DNA from: Undaria pinnatifida
Taxonomy: Eukaryota; Sar; Phaeophyceae; Laminariales; Alariaceae
Length of the DNA: 64,000 nucleotides
Reading direction: 5' to 3'
Assembly: GCA_012845835.1 (NCBI GenBank)
Contig: JABAKD010000016.1
Location: 23,234,573-23,298,572, forward strand
Part shown: positions 43,293 to 53,640 of the stretch, in pieces
How the letters are laid out: every line of letters starts with the position of its first letter
Position numbering within the stretch: position 1 is the first letter of the stretch
Notes under the pieces: model-generated
Databases searched by the model: none
What the model was told of the DNA's origin: nothing
The model's input: only the letters and a program-made list of their open reading frames with translations
Translations under genes and position numbers: made by a program

Positions 43293-43294
43293 TT

Positions 43295-43520
43295 GCTGTT
43301 TTTTTTGTTTTTTTATCCTCCGGCGGATGGGGAAAAATAAAGCTTTAGCTCACCACACTTCCACGTATTTTCATACGCGTCGTGTGTCGATTTAACTCAG
43401 TTGCTTTCGCAGCCCAACGCTAGCCGGAGCACCCTTCGGGTCCCATTGTAAGTATAGCGTAAGCTGTCCCTATCAGTGGTCTTCGTTACAACCCCGGCAG
43501 CGCAAGCTGCCGTTGTATAC
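43295..43520 (-). repeat. Family E, copy 3
   Basis: T-rich start (tail complement), ATCCTCCGGCGGATGGGGAA, CACTTCCACGTATTTTCATA, CGTGTGTCGATTTAACTCAG, GTTGCTTTCGCAGCCCAACG and CCTATCAGTGGTCTTCGTTA. It extends to CCCCGGCAGCGCAAGCTGCC, so this copy defines the family's 5' end best. Confidence 0.85.
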
Positions 43521-43724
43521 GGGTGCGTGTGTATGTCGACCCGGCCTGTCCCCTGAGGGTCAGTTTCGGTGGAGATAGCCACCCGGAATGTCATCTTTCC
43601 GGGTAGTGTGGGACTTGCGCAAGCTCACCCACTAACGATACCCCTGGCCATGGGAGATGGCCTTCCGCCGGACTTGGTCCAGTTACGGTGCACCCTACCC
43701 ATTCGGGCGTTGGTCCTCGATTTG

Positions 43725-43832
43725 CTTTGTGTGTTTCCCTGGGGTATTCTTCAGCTCTAGAGTGACTGGAGACTCTCCTGTGACCACGGACTTGATTATG
43801 CGAGTTGATGTGGAAACAACAACAAACCACAA
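43725..43832 (+). repeat. Family B 3' end
   Basis: TGTGTGTTTCCCTGGGGTAT, TAGAGTGACTGGAGACTCTC, TGTGACCACGGACTTGATTA and TGCGAGTTGATGTGGAAACA, ending in AACAACAAACCAC. Confidence 0.85.
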
Positions 43833-44980
43833 CACAGATTGTACGTACGCTAACCGTTGTATCAAATTTAGGGTGTGTCTGGCGAACTCAAACTCAAACG
43901 ACCGTTGAATGCGGCGGACCTCCATGAATCAATGACTCGATTGAAATACATTGACGTCGTCCTCTAAGTTCAGGTCTTTAACAGCTGCTGGCAGTCTTGC
44001 ATCCATTAGGAACCTACTACCGCGGCTTGACTGAGGCGGATCTTCGCGTATACAACGTTGTTGTTAGTGTTGTGGTCTCAATTCGCTTTTTACGCTGGGC
44101 CTGGGAGCGGAGAGACTCTCTGTGAGTACATACACTATAACTACCATCAACACTGTATTAAATCAGAGTCACGTGCCCTCCAAAAAAAATAATGAAAACA
44201 TCTTTTTTTTCCATTCGTCAGCTTCTTCATCAGCTCAATCAACGGAATCACCGCCGTATAGGGGTATGTTACCGGCAGCAGGTAGGTTTATCTGTTGTGC
44301 CTGGTATAGTTCAGGTCTGAGAGGTTTAGTCGAGTCACAACCGTCAAGAAAGCCAACCCCTCTCAAGACCAAGACAAGGCCATCACGACATCACCGGAGG
44401 AGGCGCAAAGTTTATAAAGCAGAAAATAAAAGCTGGCCGCTGGCACACGGACCTAACTCGTGCCCTGTTCCTGGTAGATCATCACCCTTTTCTTGCCAGG
44501 TCCATTTGGCAGCTGTTCGAGTCTCGCAGCTACCGGACTTCAATCTCACCCGTGACAGGTGGCTACAAACCTGAGGTATGTCGTCAAAACCAAGTCGTCG
44601 TTTGTTGGGGTTACCAGTAACATAGAACAACTCAGGCGCTAAAATATGGATAGTGTAGTAATAGTGTAGTGAGCCGGTCTTCCTGGTGTGTGGTTACCTT
44701 ACTGGTAGAATGCTACATTAGTAGCCTATTATACGAAGTATTTGGTTCTGGAATTAGAATCTCAAGTGGATCGGATGTTCAAAAAACGAAAAGTCAAATG
44801 AATCAACTGCTGAGATTGCCTAGCTGCGGAGGTAGTCTCAGTTCGATGGGAAAAAGTCGTAACTGAGGAAGTCGTCTTTGGATAAAATTGAAGGCACGTG
44901 CCGTAGTGGGGAAGGAGCTTGCTTTGTGACCGTGGATATGACTTAGATCCAGGGAGGAATAAGAAAAAATGTAAAGATGA
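43833..44980. other. Unassigned sequence with one 150-codon ORF
   Basis: The frame 44,122-44,574 (+) is Ser/Pro/Arg-rich with a basic stretch (RPSRHHRRRRKVYK). It has no recognised domain and there is no supporting paralogue in the window. Confidence 0.3.
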
Positions 44981-44981
44981 T

Positions 44982-45178
44982 GTAACGAAGACCACTGATA
45001 GGGACAGCTCACGCTATGCCTACAATGGGTCCCGAAGGGTGCGCCAGCTAGCATAGGGCTGCGAAAGCAACTGAGTTAAATCGACACACGACGCGTATGA
45101 AAATACGCGGAAGTGTGGTGAGCTGAGCTAAAGCTTTATTTTTCCCCGTCCGCCGGAGGATAAAAAAGAAAAAAAAAA
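44982..45178 (+). repeat. Family E, copy 4, polyA tail
   Basis: TAACGAAGACCACTGATAGG, CAGCTCACGCTATGCC, GAAGGGTGCGCCAGCTAGCA, GCGAAAGCAACTGAGTTAAA and CGTCCGCCGGAGGATAAAAA, ending in AAAGAAAAAAAAAAAGG. A polyA-ended retroposon pattern. Confidence 0.9.
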
Positions 45179-46300
45179 AGGATGAAGAGTGCGAAGAATA
45201 AGATAGGATGAGCAACGAAAACAAGATAAGTGCGTGGCGTAGTACATTATAATGTCATCATCACCGACACAAAGGACAAAAAGTCAGCCTGCGGCGCACG
45301 CTTTCTTCCGTCCTTTGCGTTTTGGACTCTAGGTATTACAGCAGTGCTGTTGTTCTCCTCTCCTCTCGTAGCGAGGGCGTTGTTCTTGTTGGCTTGTCGT
45401 TAGCGTATCTAAACTATATTCTTTGTGGGGACGTAGATATGTGCGTATTTAGAATTGAATATGCTGCTGCGCGATTCACGGTCTGCCAGATGTAGCCTTT
45501 ATATTTTTTCCGGTGCGCGTTAAAGGACGCCTATCATGTGTACTCACGTATTCACAGAAGGACAGATATGGTGGATAGTTTGCCCGGTGTTGTGGGTGTT
45601 GGTTTGGCGTACCTGGTAGGTACCCATTCGGGGTGACAGCGTACTAGGTACCTGTATTTTATCGAAATATTGAAAAGTTGAGCCACTCGCGCGATCATAT
45701 ATGCCCCCCACGGCGGTGCGGCGACTCCTAAAACCGCTAGAATGGCAACCTCTCGTCGTCGCGGTAGAGTGTCTAGTACGACTGGACTGTGTTCGATCTT
45801 CCCGTTGCGGCTGCTAGCCTCCGATTTGTCCAGTGGATCGGAACATTTCACGACACGACCTGCTTTTGGTCTATTCAGGACTTTCCATGTTCCTTGCGAG
45901 TACGACTGAGTCAGGATTGGGCTATTTACGACTTGCGTTAGAGGTGGTAAATATACCTTTTAGCTACCCATGAGGTACCATCATTATATTAGCCTATACA
46001 GATACTCACCAAAAATGTCGAGTTCTCGAGGTTGTGTCGCTTATGTGACTTTCTCTTGAGCAAACCTCGTCACGCACACAGTGCTGACCTAAAATAGCAT
46101 GCACGCATGATATATATGGTGGTAATGTGGTAGGCGTGCTCCTACATATTCGGAGGCTCATGCCATATTTTTTTTGGTACATATGTACCTCGATCAAGAG
46201 CCGTCTGAAAACATGAACAATTCTATGGCTTTTATTTCTTAGTGTCTTGTTGATCAACGCTTTTTCCTTTCTTGAAAAAACCCAAGAGGTTTTACCCTCA
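45179..46300. other. Unassigned sequence
   Basis: TACCTGGTA at 45,610. The frame 45,552-45,851 (-, 99 codons) is unrecognised. No family assigned. Confidence 0.35.
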
Positions 46301-46304
46301 GCGA

Positions 46305-46480
46305 ACCTCTGGACAAGCAAGCCGTGGTCACAGGCGTTTTCCCGTCTCCCGCGCGGCGCGTGGTTCCAATTTTGTCCGCAAATAAGGTTCAACATTCCCA
46401 CTTTTCCGCCTGTTGTGCTCTTCGACACGTTCACCCATATTTGCTAACTCATGATCTCGCCCTTTCCGCCATCTCTTCCA
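46305..46480 (-). repeat. SINE family A, diverged fragment
   Basis: CCTCTGGACAAGCAAGCCGT, GGTCACAGGCGTTTTCCCGT, CAAATAAGGTTCAACATTCC and GCTAACTCATGATCTCGCCC follow the tail-to-body order of the minus-strand SINE but are more diverged than other copies. Confidence 0.65.
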
Positions 46481-47185
46481 ATAAAACATCGTCTATAGAT
46501 CCGTTTTCGGGTCGCAAACCGGCTTGGCTACAATATTTACACACATCTAGTCTATGTCTTTGTTTGCTGGGCAAGCAACACCTATCATAGGCGTACCCGT
46601 GCTGCTGCTGTGTCCCGCGATCCGCTGTGGCACACACCTCGGGCCTCGATGGGATCGAATAGTGATGGTGACGACTAAAAGAGCCATATCACTCCCCTCC
46701 CAATCGCGATTGCAGCATTCACCAAACACAAGGCACACACGAATACTACCGTATATGTCGTGGACGAGGACAGCCGCCGTCTGCGACATACCGTTGTTGG
46801 CGCGTGTGATCGACGGAGGCCAAGGGGAACAAAACCCTTCTCGCTTGAAGCGCACACGGCGTGTTCTCCTCGCCCCACCTACAACGTTTCATCTGCGTGT
46901 GCGCTGAGATGCTCTGGCGTATGCAGCGAATTCGTGCGAGTGTGTATCGAGCGATCGCCGTTGTTGATATTTTTCGCGAGATCTTATTCAAATACCAATA
47001 TGTACATTCAAGGTTCCATACGAGTATAGTATGGGTGGTCGAACCGATTCCGCCCGTCTGATTTTGCCACTCGAGAATTCACATCGTTGTTGAATTCGGA
47101 TACTAATAATAGTGTACCTCGGTCTAGTAAAATGGAGCCTAATACCAGGTATACGCTGTTGTAACAGATGGCCTAATGGTCATTT
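46481..47185. other. Unassigned sequence
   Basis: Overlapping frames of up to 117 codons on both strands (46,547-47,061) without a recognised domain. TACCAGGTA at 47,143. Confidence 0.35.
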
Positions 47186-47250
47186 ATTTACACAAGACAA
47201 AGCCCCCACGAGCACGATGCACTCGGAAAGGCTCGAACCTCTGCATCATT
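47186..47250 (-). repeat. SINE family A, short fragment
   Basis: ACAAGACAAAGCCCCCACGAG, then TGCACTCGGAAAGGCTCGAAC corresponds to the complement of the B box and first body block only. Confidence 0.6.
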
Positions 47251-47404
47251 CACCTCTTTAGTAGTATGGACGAGATTGGCCAACTACTCAAGAGGAGAGT
47301 GGCCATCTGCACTATCATTTTGGTACAGGTTTTTAGTTTAGTTGAATTGCTTCAGGTCGGTTCAAGTGGGCCGAGTGCACCAATTTTGGTCTGTCGTATG
47401 CTTT

Positions 47405-47515
47405 ATCTAATGCTTTACCTGGGGTATCCTTCCACTGTCGAGTGACTGGAGCATGTCCTGTGTGTCCACGGACTTGATACCCGAATTAGTGTGCAAGAAC
47501 AAGAGCAACAGCAGG
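47405..47515 (+). repeat. Family B 3' end, diverged
   Basis: TTACCTGGGGTATCCTTCCA, CGAGTGACTGGAGCATGTCC and GTCCACGGACTTGATACCCG, ending AAGAACAAGAGCAACAGC, a decayed AAC tail. Confidence 0.7.
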
Positions 47516-47834
47516 TTGACGTTAATTGATCAAGGTAAGTTGGGACTAGTTAAGCGCGTGCCTCTCACCGCGCACCGTTATCGTAACACACGCGTCGGTG
47601 CGTACGATAGCTGGTGTCTAACATTGCGACGAAAGTCGACGCAAGGGAAGGAAATGTTGAACAAACTCTCGTCGTGGCACAAGATAAGGGGACGAATCAC
47701 CGTTCAGCGTAAACAAAATTGGTGAGATGGCGTTTTAACAAAATATATTGAGTGTGTTCGTTACAATAAACTGATATTTCTACTCATATACAAAAGGTGG
47801 CATCGGCAAGGGCAATGGTTGTATTGCATGTATT

Positions 47835-48580
47835 AGTCTGTAAAGTGCTAGTAGCGGTTCGGGTCATAGAGCTGTACGATTCGACGACCGTCAAGCTCAG
47901 CCTACAGGTCCGCATCCTGAAGGCATAGGTGATCGAGAGCCTGCTGTACGGCTTTGTGACGTAGACCCTCACGGCGGGTCACTGACAAGCTGCGAAAGGC
48001 GCACCCCAAAGTCCTTGACGAGTGCTTGGCTACCGGCGTCCTGCCCACCACACCGACTTCTCGAGCGCCAAGGCCATCAAGACGAAAAACGAAGGCCATC
48101 GAAACGACCATCCGGAAACGGCGGCTTTTATTTGCTGGGGCAATCGTACGGCAACACCACGGGCGAATACCAAGTCGGATAATATTCGCGCGGATAGCCC
48201 GTGGGAAGCACCCGGGACTGGGTGGGCCACCAGGCAACTGGCTGAGAACCATAAGAGACGACCTCGACGTTTTTCGATCCACCATAGGATCCACGGATGA
48301 TCCCCCGTGGCGCTTGAGAGTTGAAACCGTGCTGTGAGTGTTCGCAGCAAAGAAGGCGGGCAACTGGTACCGGAGGGTCCTCGGGGCGGCCAAACGGATC
48401 GCTACCAGGTGGCACGTAGCAGAGGAAAAAATAGCTCGCAGCGCCGTGCCTGCCAGATACATGGTGCGGACAAGAGCCGCAGATGGGGGGGGGGGTAGGG
48501 GGGCCGTTGTTGAAGAAAAAACGGAGACGGCAGACTGCGTAACAAGACGCCAGGCCGATTAATAGTAGTAGGTAGAAAAT
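47835..48580 (+). pseudogene. LINE pol C-terminal region, decayed
   Basis: Readable pieces in order are ELYDSTTVKLSLQVRILKA (about 47,870), VIESLLYGFVT, TLTAGH, then TIRKRRLLFAGAIVRQ (about 48,108) and RIPSRIIFARIARG. PGLGGPPGNWLRTIRDDLDVF follows at about 48,210-48,270, then AKKAGNWYRRVLGAAKRIATRWH. This is the end of RT plus the conserved post-RT segment of the same LINE group as at 10.7 and 40.1 kb. Stops (after LKA, FVT, AGH and ETVL) and frame changes show it is dead. Confidence 0.8.
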
Positions 48581-49319
48581 ATCTGCGTGGCCTTCAAATA
48601 CTGCGACTACTTTTCTCTCTATCGTTCTGATTGTCTGCTCTACATGGTCCCCGGGGGAGCAGCAAGACGGGGGAGGGAGCAGTGCCGGCTGATACTGCTG
48701 TGGTGCTACCATCGCGCCGGGATGTTGGTTCTTGCTCAACCTGTGTTTCCGTTTCATCCTCTTTTTCCATTACGTCGTCCTTTTGTCGTTGTTCTTCTGG
48801 TTCTGTTTGGGTACCCTTGGGGGTTTATAAAGGCGGTGATCTCAGTATGGACACCCCCGTCCAAGATTCAGTAAGTGGAGGACGGACCAGGCCGTAGTAC
48901 CTCTACGAAACCTTCCATGATAGCAGTTGTTCAAAGTCATGACGCACCATGTGTGCTGCCCCGACCCCGAATGGGTGGTGGCATCTATCTTGTCGCGTTT
49001 TTTCTTGCCGTTTTTTTTTATGTTTGTTTCTGTACCTAACCCTTGCCCAAAGAAACGCAACCGGCCCATGCATGTAAGATGAAACCCCCTCCGTCTCGAA
49101 CACCGTGTGCGTCAATCATTTCCTCGAATATGTGGCAAGCTCTACCGTTTTGTATTGAATATGCCGATTCAATAGTGACGGCATGGACACCACGCTAACG
49201 TCAGGAACAGCAGTTGTGTGCTTTCTTCCCAAAAAACTTACGGTTCACACATCTGACGTTCAACACAGCAGTGCCCGTGCCGATGCCTTCTAGAGAGATA
49301 GACGACCTCTGCTGTGGTC
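48581..49319. other. Unassigned sequence
   Basis: No recognised feature. Probably includes 3'-flanking LINE sequence up to about 48,800, by resemblance to 40,540-40,620. Confidence 0.35.
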
Positions 49320-49560
49320 ACAAACTATGGCTCAGAGATTCATATTGGATACTTCGAAGTATATAGCAAGCAAGGTACATTGGCCATGCAATGCCAACCG
49401 CAACGAACGCACCGGCTACGCAACACTAGACCATATCCGACAAAAAAGGACCAAAATGAATGATGAAGAGAAGATTAAAAATGAAATGGGAGCAGCGATT
49501 AGAAACAAAGGGGGAAAAAACGTAATGCGCCATTTCTTCGCCTTTTGGGCTCTTCTTGCA
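49320..49560 (-). repeat. LINE 3'-UTR-like fragment
   Basis: CATTGGCCATGCAATGCCAA and CCGCAACGA are the complement of 42,005-42,030, and a purine-rich tract (49,440-49,520) is the complement of the pyrimidine tract. Confidence 0.45.
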
Positions 49561-49854
49561 TCACATTCTTCAGAAGTACGTAGGGTTGATATCATAATCA
49601 TGATTATTTATGATTTTTCTTCATCATTATTTGTAATTGTAATCAAATCAACTTACCCGTGATTATTTGATTTTCATTGCGAAAATAATTATTATTTTAA
49701 CGAATCAACTTGAATATGGTGAAAACGCGACGCACTTCTGTAAGCCTCTGTTAGCATTGAAAGAATAATGGCGGCCGCCCTGCTCATTTTCAAGGGTAGA
49801 ATGGATGGTGTAGCATCAGCACACCCTGAACAATAGGTTCCAGGTCAATCAATG

Positions 49855-49980
49855 ACAATCGATAGCATCATATTCGAATAGGAGACCTATCTATATCGCG
49901 CGCGATATGTATTGGTGGGTACTTCTCGTAGCCTATTCGGGCCGATACAATATGGGTGTCGATTGTCATCTTCAATTGTC
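49855..49980. repeat. Imperfect hairpin element of about 125 bp
   Basis: TGACAATCGATAGC near 49,853 pairs with GTCGATTGTCA near 49,957. ATTCGAATAGG pairs with CCTATTCGGG, and the loop contains ATATCGCGCGCGATAT, a perfect palindrome. Long fold-back structure without coding capacity. Confidence 0.65.
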
Positions 49981-50124
49981 TGCGACTGTTTGACCTATAT
50001 GCCTTTTGTACCATTTATCTGAACATGTTGATAAAACAAGTAGATATCGATACCAGTAGATATTTTCAGGCCGACACAGTTTGAGCGATGAGATACTGGC
50101 GCTGGGAGACGGAACCAATGGGTT

Positions 50125-50305
50125 CGTCCGATAGGTATCGATATACCTTTCACCAAACCAAATGTTCCGGAAAATAGGTATCGATAGACCTTTCACAATT
50201 ATATTGTTTCGGACAATAGGTATTGACAGACTTTCCACCATTCTTTTGCTTCGGATGATGGGTATCGGTACGCAGACCTTTCGCCACATCTCATTGTTTC
50301 AGTGT
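50125..50305 (+). repeat. Four tandem units of about 45 bp
   Basis: ATAGGTATCGATA-ACCTTTCACCA...TGTTTCGGA recurs with drift at about 50,131, 50,176, 50,217 and 50,258. A related GGGTATCGATCGATG pair occurs at 51,236 and 51,278. Confidence 0.75.
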
Positions 50306-50320
50306 TGGATAGCAAATGCC

Positions 50321-50620
50321 GGTCGCCCCGGTGGCGTATCAGGTTATCCTCGAGCCTGGTATAGGTCAGTTTTCGTGAATTCGAATCCCCCTGAGTGCAT
50401 ACTCGTACAAATTTGTGGGGACTTTTTCTTTTGCGCAAATTGATTTGCGGAAAACGCGAGAGCGTGAGTTAGCAACACTCGATGACAAAATCGACAAGCA
50501 GTGGGATTGCTGAACCCTAGGCGCGATAAAAATTGATTGCAAGAACCGGGGGGGAGAAGGAACGACACCTCTGACCACGGCTTGTGGTCCAGAAGCTGGA
50601 CAGTACGATAGATGTGTGCG
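50321..50620 (+). repeat. SINE family A, reference full-length copy
   Basis: tRNA-like head: GGTCGCCCCGG, A box TGGCGTATCAGG (50,332-50,343), CCTCGAGCCTGG, and B box ATTCGAATCCC (about 50,379-50,389). This is the normal order and approximate spacing of RNA polymerase III internal promoter elements. The body has TGAGTGCATACTCGTACAA, CTTTTGCGCAAATTGATTTG, GCGAGAGCGTGAGTTAGC, AACACTCGATGA, GGGATTGCTGAACCC and GGGGGGGAGAAGG. The tail is CACGGCTTGTGGTCCAGAAG. No polyA tail is obvious. About 300 bp. Confidence 0.85.
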
Positions 50621-51235
50621 AAAAATTAAAATAGAAAAGCGAAGGCGCTCGAAGACAGCCCGTTTAGGTACCATCAACCCTAGTTCGTCGTTCGTCATCC
50701 ACGCCGCACGCCCCTCCATCACAGCGGACAATCCCCGTAAACGGCGCAGTCTGTCCTTGTTGTGTCTTGAGAAGCTTGAGCGAGGTGGATGGTCTCAACA
50801 AGGTGGTGATTACCACTTATCTGTGTTGGATGCGAAACTCAAGCATGCAGTATTTTTGAGCGATATGTTTGTGTGCAGTTCAGTTCCTTCTTGAACCCTG
50901 GATATTACCCTATCGAATAGGCTATTGGGCCAACAATAGGTCCGCAACTATGAGGATCAATACCTATCGCGGGGAACAATAGCTCGGCTTCGGGGTCTAT
51001 CGATAGGAATTGCAAGCAACAATATGGTCAATGCAGAGGCCAAAATAGCCTGTCGTGCGACCGATATGCTTCCGAAGGTGTATATCCATAGGTATCTTGG
51101 GCACCAACATGATTTAAAAATGACTCCCAACGGGCTTTCGTTCGAAAAATACCTTTTTATCGCCACCAACTAATACATATTGGTTAAAGCGACAGGTGTG
51201 TGAATATGTCGAGATCAATGTAATAGTTTTGCAAG
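50621..51235. other. Unassigned sequence with AATAGG palindromes
   Basis: ATCGAATAGGCTATTGGGCC, CTATCGATAGG and related short palindromes are frequent at 50,900-51,080. No gene recognised. Confidence 0.4.
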
Positions 51236-51409
51236 GGTATCGATCGATGCACATTGCCCAATTAAATATATTCTCAAGGGTATCGATCGATGTGCACCTA
51301 CCGATTGAACCTGTCTAAACAACTACGAAATGACTGCCGTCTCCGCGGCTGTCTTATAACCCGGAGAAAAACAATTGTTATGCGAAGTTGAGCGATGATC
51401 GCCTCAACG

Positions 51410-51800
51410 AGAGTTAGGTCATTTGCTCGAGCTATCGGTTCCCGGAGGGCAGGTCTTCGCATGTTAGGAATTGCCTCCTTACGCACCATCTCATTCTGTT
51501 CTGCCACGTCAAAGCTTGTCCAAGCCTCTCCTACAGCATCGCAAGCGCTCTGCATTTGCGCGTGTTCCGTTCCGTCTACGTCGGTCGAGGTCGCCCGTTG
51601 TTGGAGCTGCCCTCGACCGACGTGGGCGGATTCGAACTCGCGGAGATTCACAGCGCTTGTCACGCTGCAGGGTAGGCTTGGACGAGATTTGAGGTGGCGA
51701 AGGAGAATAGGATGGTGTGTAAAGAGGAAACCACATCCGAACATGTGAAGACCTGCTCTCCGGGAATCGATTGCGCGAGCGATCGACAAGGGAGGTGAAG
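51410..51800. repeat. 390-bp imperfect palindrome made of LINE sequence
   Basis: The left arm (51,412-51,590) and right arm (51,612-51,795) are inverted copies. The left GCTATCGGTTCCCGGAGGGC pairs with the right GCTCTCCGGGAATCGATTGC, and ACGTCGGTCGAGG/CCTCGACCGACGT closes the centre near 51,600. Outward, the left arm reads EAWTSFDVAEQNEMVRKEAI on the minus strand; the right arm reads similar codons on the plus strand and continues towards the RT at 52,260. So the two arms are head-to-head copies of a LINE region upstream of RT. Confidence 0.8.
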
Positions 51801-51838
51801 GCATGCGCTTAAGCGCTTAAGAAGGCCGGCACGCCTGA

Positions 51839-52250
51839 ATGTGGTACGGGATGGGAAAAGCATCGGGTGAGGCCGATGGAGGCGAAGGAGTTAGCTCAAG
51901 AGCGCCGAAACCGAGTGATGTCGTTGAGGGAGATGAACCAGGCTACGCCGCTGAGCATACGATGAGGGACCCCCACAAGGAATTTTGGAAGCGTTTAGGA
52001 CGGGAAGCCGTCTGGAAACAGCGGGCCGCGAGGTCAAGGGCCGCAACATCCATCAAGCGCCCAGTCTCGGGGTGTGTGCTTACGCACGAGAAGGGTATCA
52101 GCGTTTTGTGGGGTCTGCACCACGGAAGGGTAGCAGCAGACATGCCGGGCAACAGCGGACGGTGCTCACACTGGGTCCGGTGGAGGCTGAACCCCAGTGG
52201 CAGCATTTGACTACGGTAGCTGCTGACATCGCCGAGGGCGAATCAAAGTA
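51839..52250 (+). pseudogene. LINE region upstream of RT, decayed
   Basis: Links the palindrome's right arm to the RT remnant. Frames are broken. HLTTVAADIAEGESK near 52,203 leads into the RT start. It probably represents the linker between endonuclease and RT, but no endonuclease motif was recognised. Confidence 0.45.
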
Positions 52251-52254
52251 AGGC

Positions 52255-53235
52255 CTGACCTGGATGAAACAACATAAGGCCCCGTGAGAAGATGGCGTAC
52301 CGGCGGATTTCGTGAAGCTAACGTTAGGTGAGGAGTTATCGGACATCAGGAGAGGGTTGCTGGCGCTACATAAACTGGCATGGAAGAGCAAAACCTTGCC
52401 GGCGGCATGGAAAAATTCGGTGGTGTTTCGATTCTAAAGAAAGGGAACGTAACAGACCTGAACAATTAAATGGGGATATGGATGATGAGCACAGTGTGGA
52501 AACTTGTCGTGGGCTTCATCAGAGTAGGCTCAAGGGAATGTTCAAGGCCGAAGGCGTTTTTGGTCCGCCACGGGCATGCTTCCGACAGATCGAAGAGAGC
52601 GTGATACAGACGGGGTGCTTGCTAGAAGTGGCTCATGGGAGAACGATAATGGTGCTGGAAATATGCTTGCTATTCTTGGACCTAAAGAAGGCCTATGACA
52701 CAATCTCTTTAGAGGCGCTCAGAATAAACCCTAAACCATCACGGGGTGAGGGGGGGGATGCTCTCGGATTCATAAGGGGGCTGTACGCCAAGAGCATGAT
52801 CATCGTGCGGAGTGGCAGGAGGTTATCATAACCGGTTTGTCTAGAGCGAGGTGTACGACAAGGATGCTCTCTTTCACCGGTGAGGTTGAATGTCATTAAT
52901 GATATACGATACGTTGGACGCGACTGAGAGAATGGGATGTCAGTGCCGGGACTGGGCTCGGAGGTGAGGATACCGGGGCTTAAGTTCGCCCATGTCTTGG
53001 TGCCGTTGTCGGCAGACGAGGAAAGCATGAACGGGATGACGGATCACCTATGGAGGAGTAGAAGATCGCAAACGAGATGGCAGTCGGAATTTTAAAATGC
53101 GGCGTTATGGAGGTGGGGGGCAAAGACCCACACCACATGAAGAGAGAGCGACCGCATGGGAGATCAATGGCGAGAAGGTTCCGGTGGTGGAGACCCACAA
53201 TATTCTAGGTTGTGATATTTCGCCGAGCCTAGGAT
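52255..53235 (+). pseudogene. LINE reverse transcriptase, decayed
   Basis: The start motif KAPGxDGVPADFVK is seen as AP-stop-EDGVPADFVKLT (about 52,280). ELSDIRRGLLALHKLAWKSK and LPAAWKNSVV follow, then in another frame RLKGMFKAEGVFG, FLDLKKAYDTI (RT motif A, about 52,674-52,706) and FIRGLYAKSM. Motif B is in a further frame as ERGVRQGCSLSP (about 52,848). The catalytic box, normally FADD, reads KFAHVLVPLSADEES (about 52,985), so both Asp are lost. The end reads WEINGEKVPVVETHNILGCDISPSL. Several stops and frameshifts. Confidence 0.9.
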
Positions 53236-53640
53236 CTAAGCTCGGCGTAATTTCAAGCCGGTACTTGTAGGTATCCCCCGCCGGAACCGCCTCTCCGTCG
53301 ATTTCCCATTTGGTCGCCATCTCTTCAAGAGGTGGGTCTTTGCCCCCCACCGCATTTCCGCAGCATTTCAGGATTCCGACCGCTATATCTCCTTTTCCAT
53401 CGTCCACTCAGACAGGTAATCCGTTATCCCTTTATCCCTTTCATGTTTTCCCCGTCTGCCGACAACGTCTCCAAGTTATCGGCGAACATATGCACCGGCG
53501 TCCTCACCTCCGAGCCCGGTCCCGGCACCCTAACCGTACAAACCCAAAAAATAATAAGGTTAATGGAGTTCCAAGTGATAGGGTTATTCACGACGGCACA
53601 CCAATATAAGTAGTCGTGCCGCAGTGTCCGTACTGATCGT
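53236..53640 (-). pseudogene. Inverted LINE RT fragment
   Basis: On the minus strand: GSEVRTPVHMFADNLETLSA (catalytic box as FADN), then AVGILKCCGNAVGGKDPPLE, KWEIDGEAVPAGDTYKY and ITPSLDPRLGEIS. It parallels 52,950-53,235 of the plus-strand copy but is a different, diverged copy. The junction at 53,221-53,247 is a near-palindrome (CGCCGAGC...GCTCGGCG) that encodes PSLxxxLGxIS on either strand. Confidence 0.85.

Noticed and set aside
48022-48757. Overlapping frames of 92-209 codons on both strands
   Set aside because: The region aligns in protein sense with the C-terminal part of LINE pol on the plus strand; the minus-strand frames are shadows.
50321-50400. Possible tRNA gene at the head of SINE copies
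   Set aside because: A and B boxes are present, but the acceptor stem does not close and the same head is attached to a common 200-bp body in every copy.
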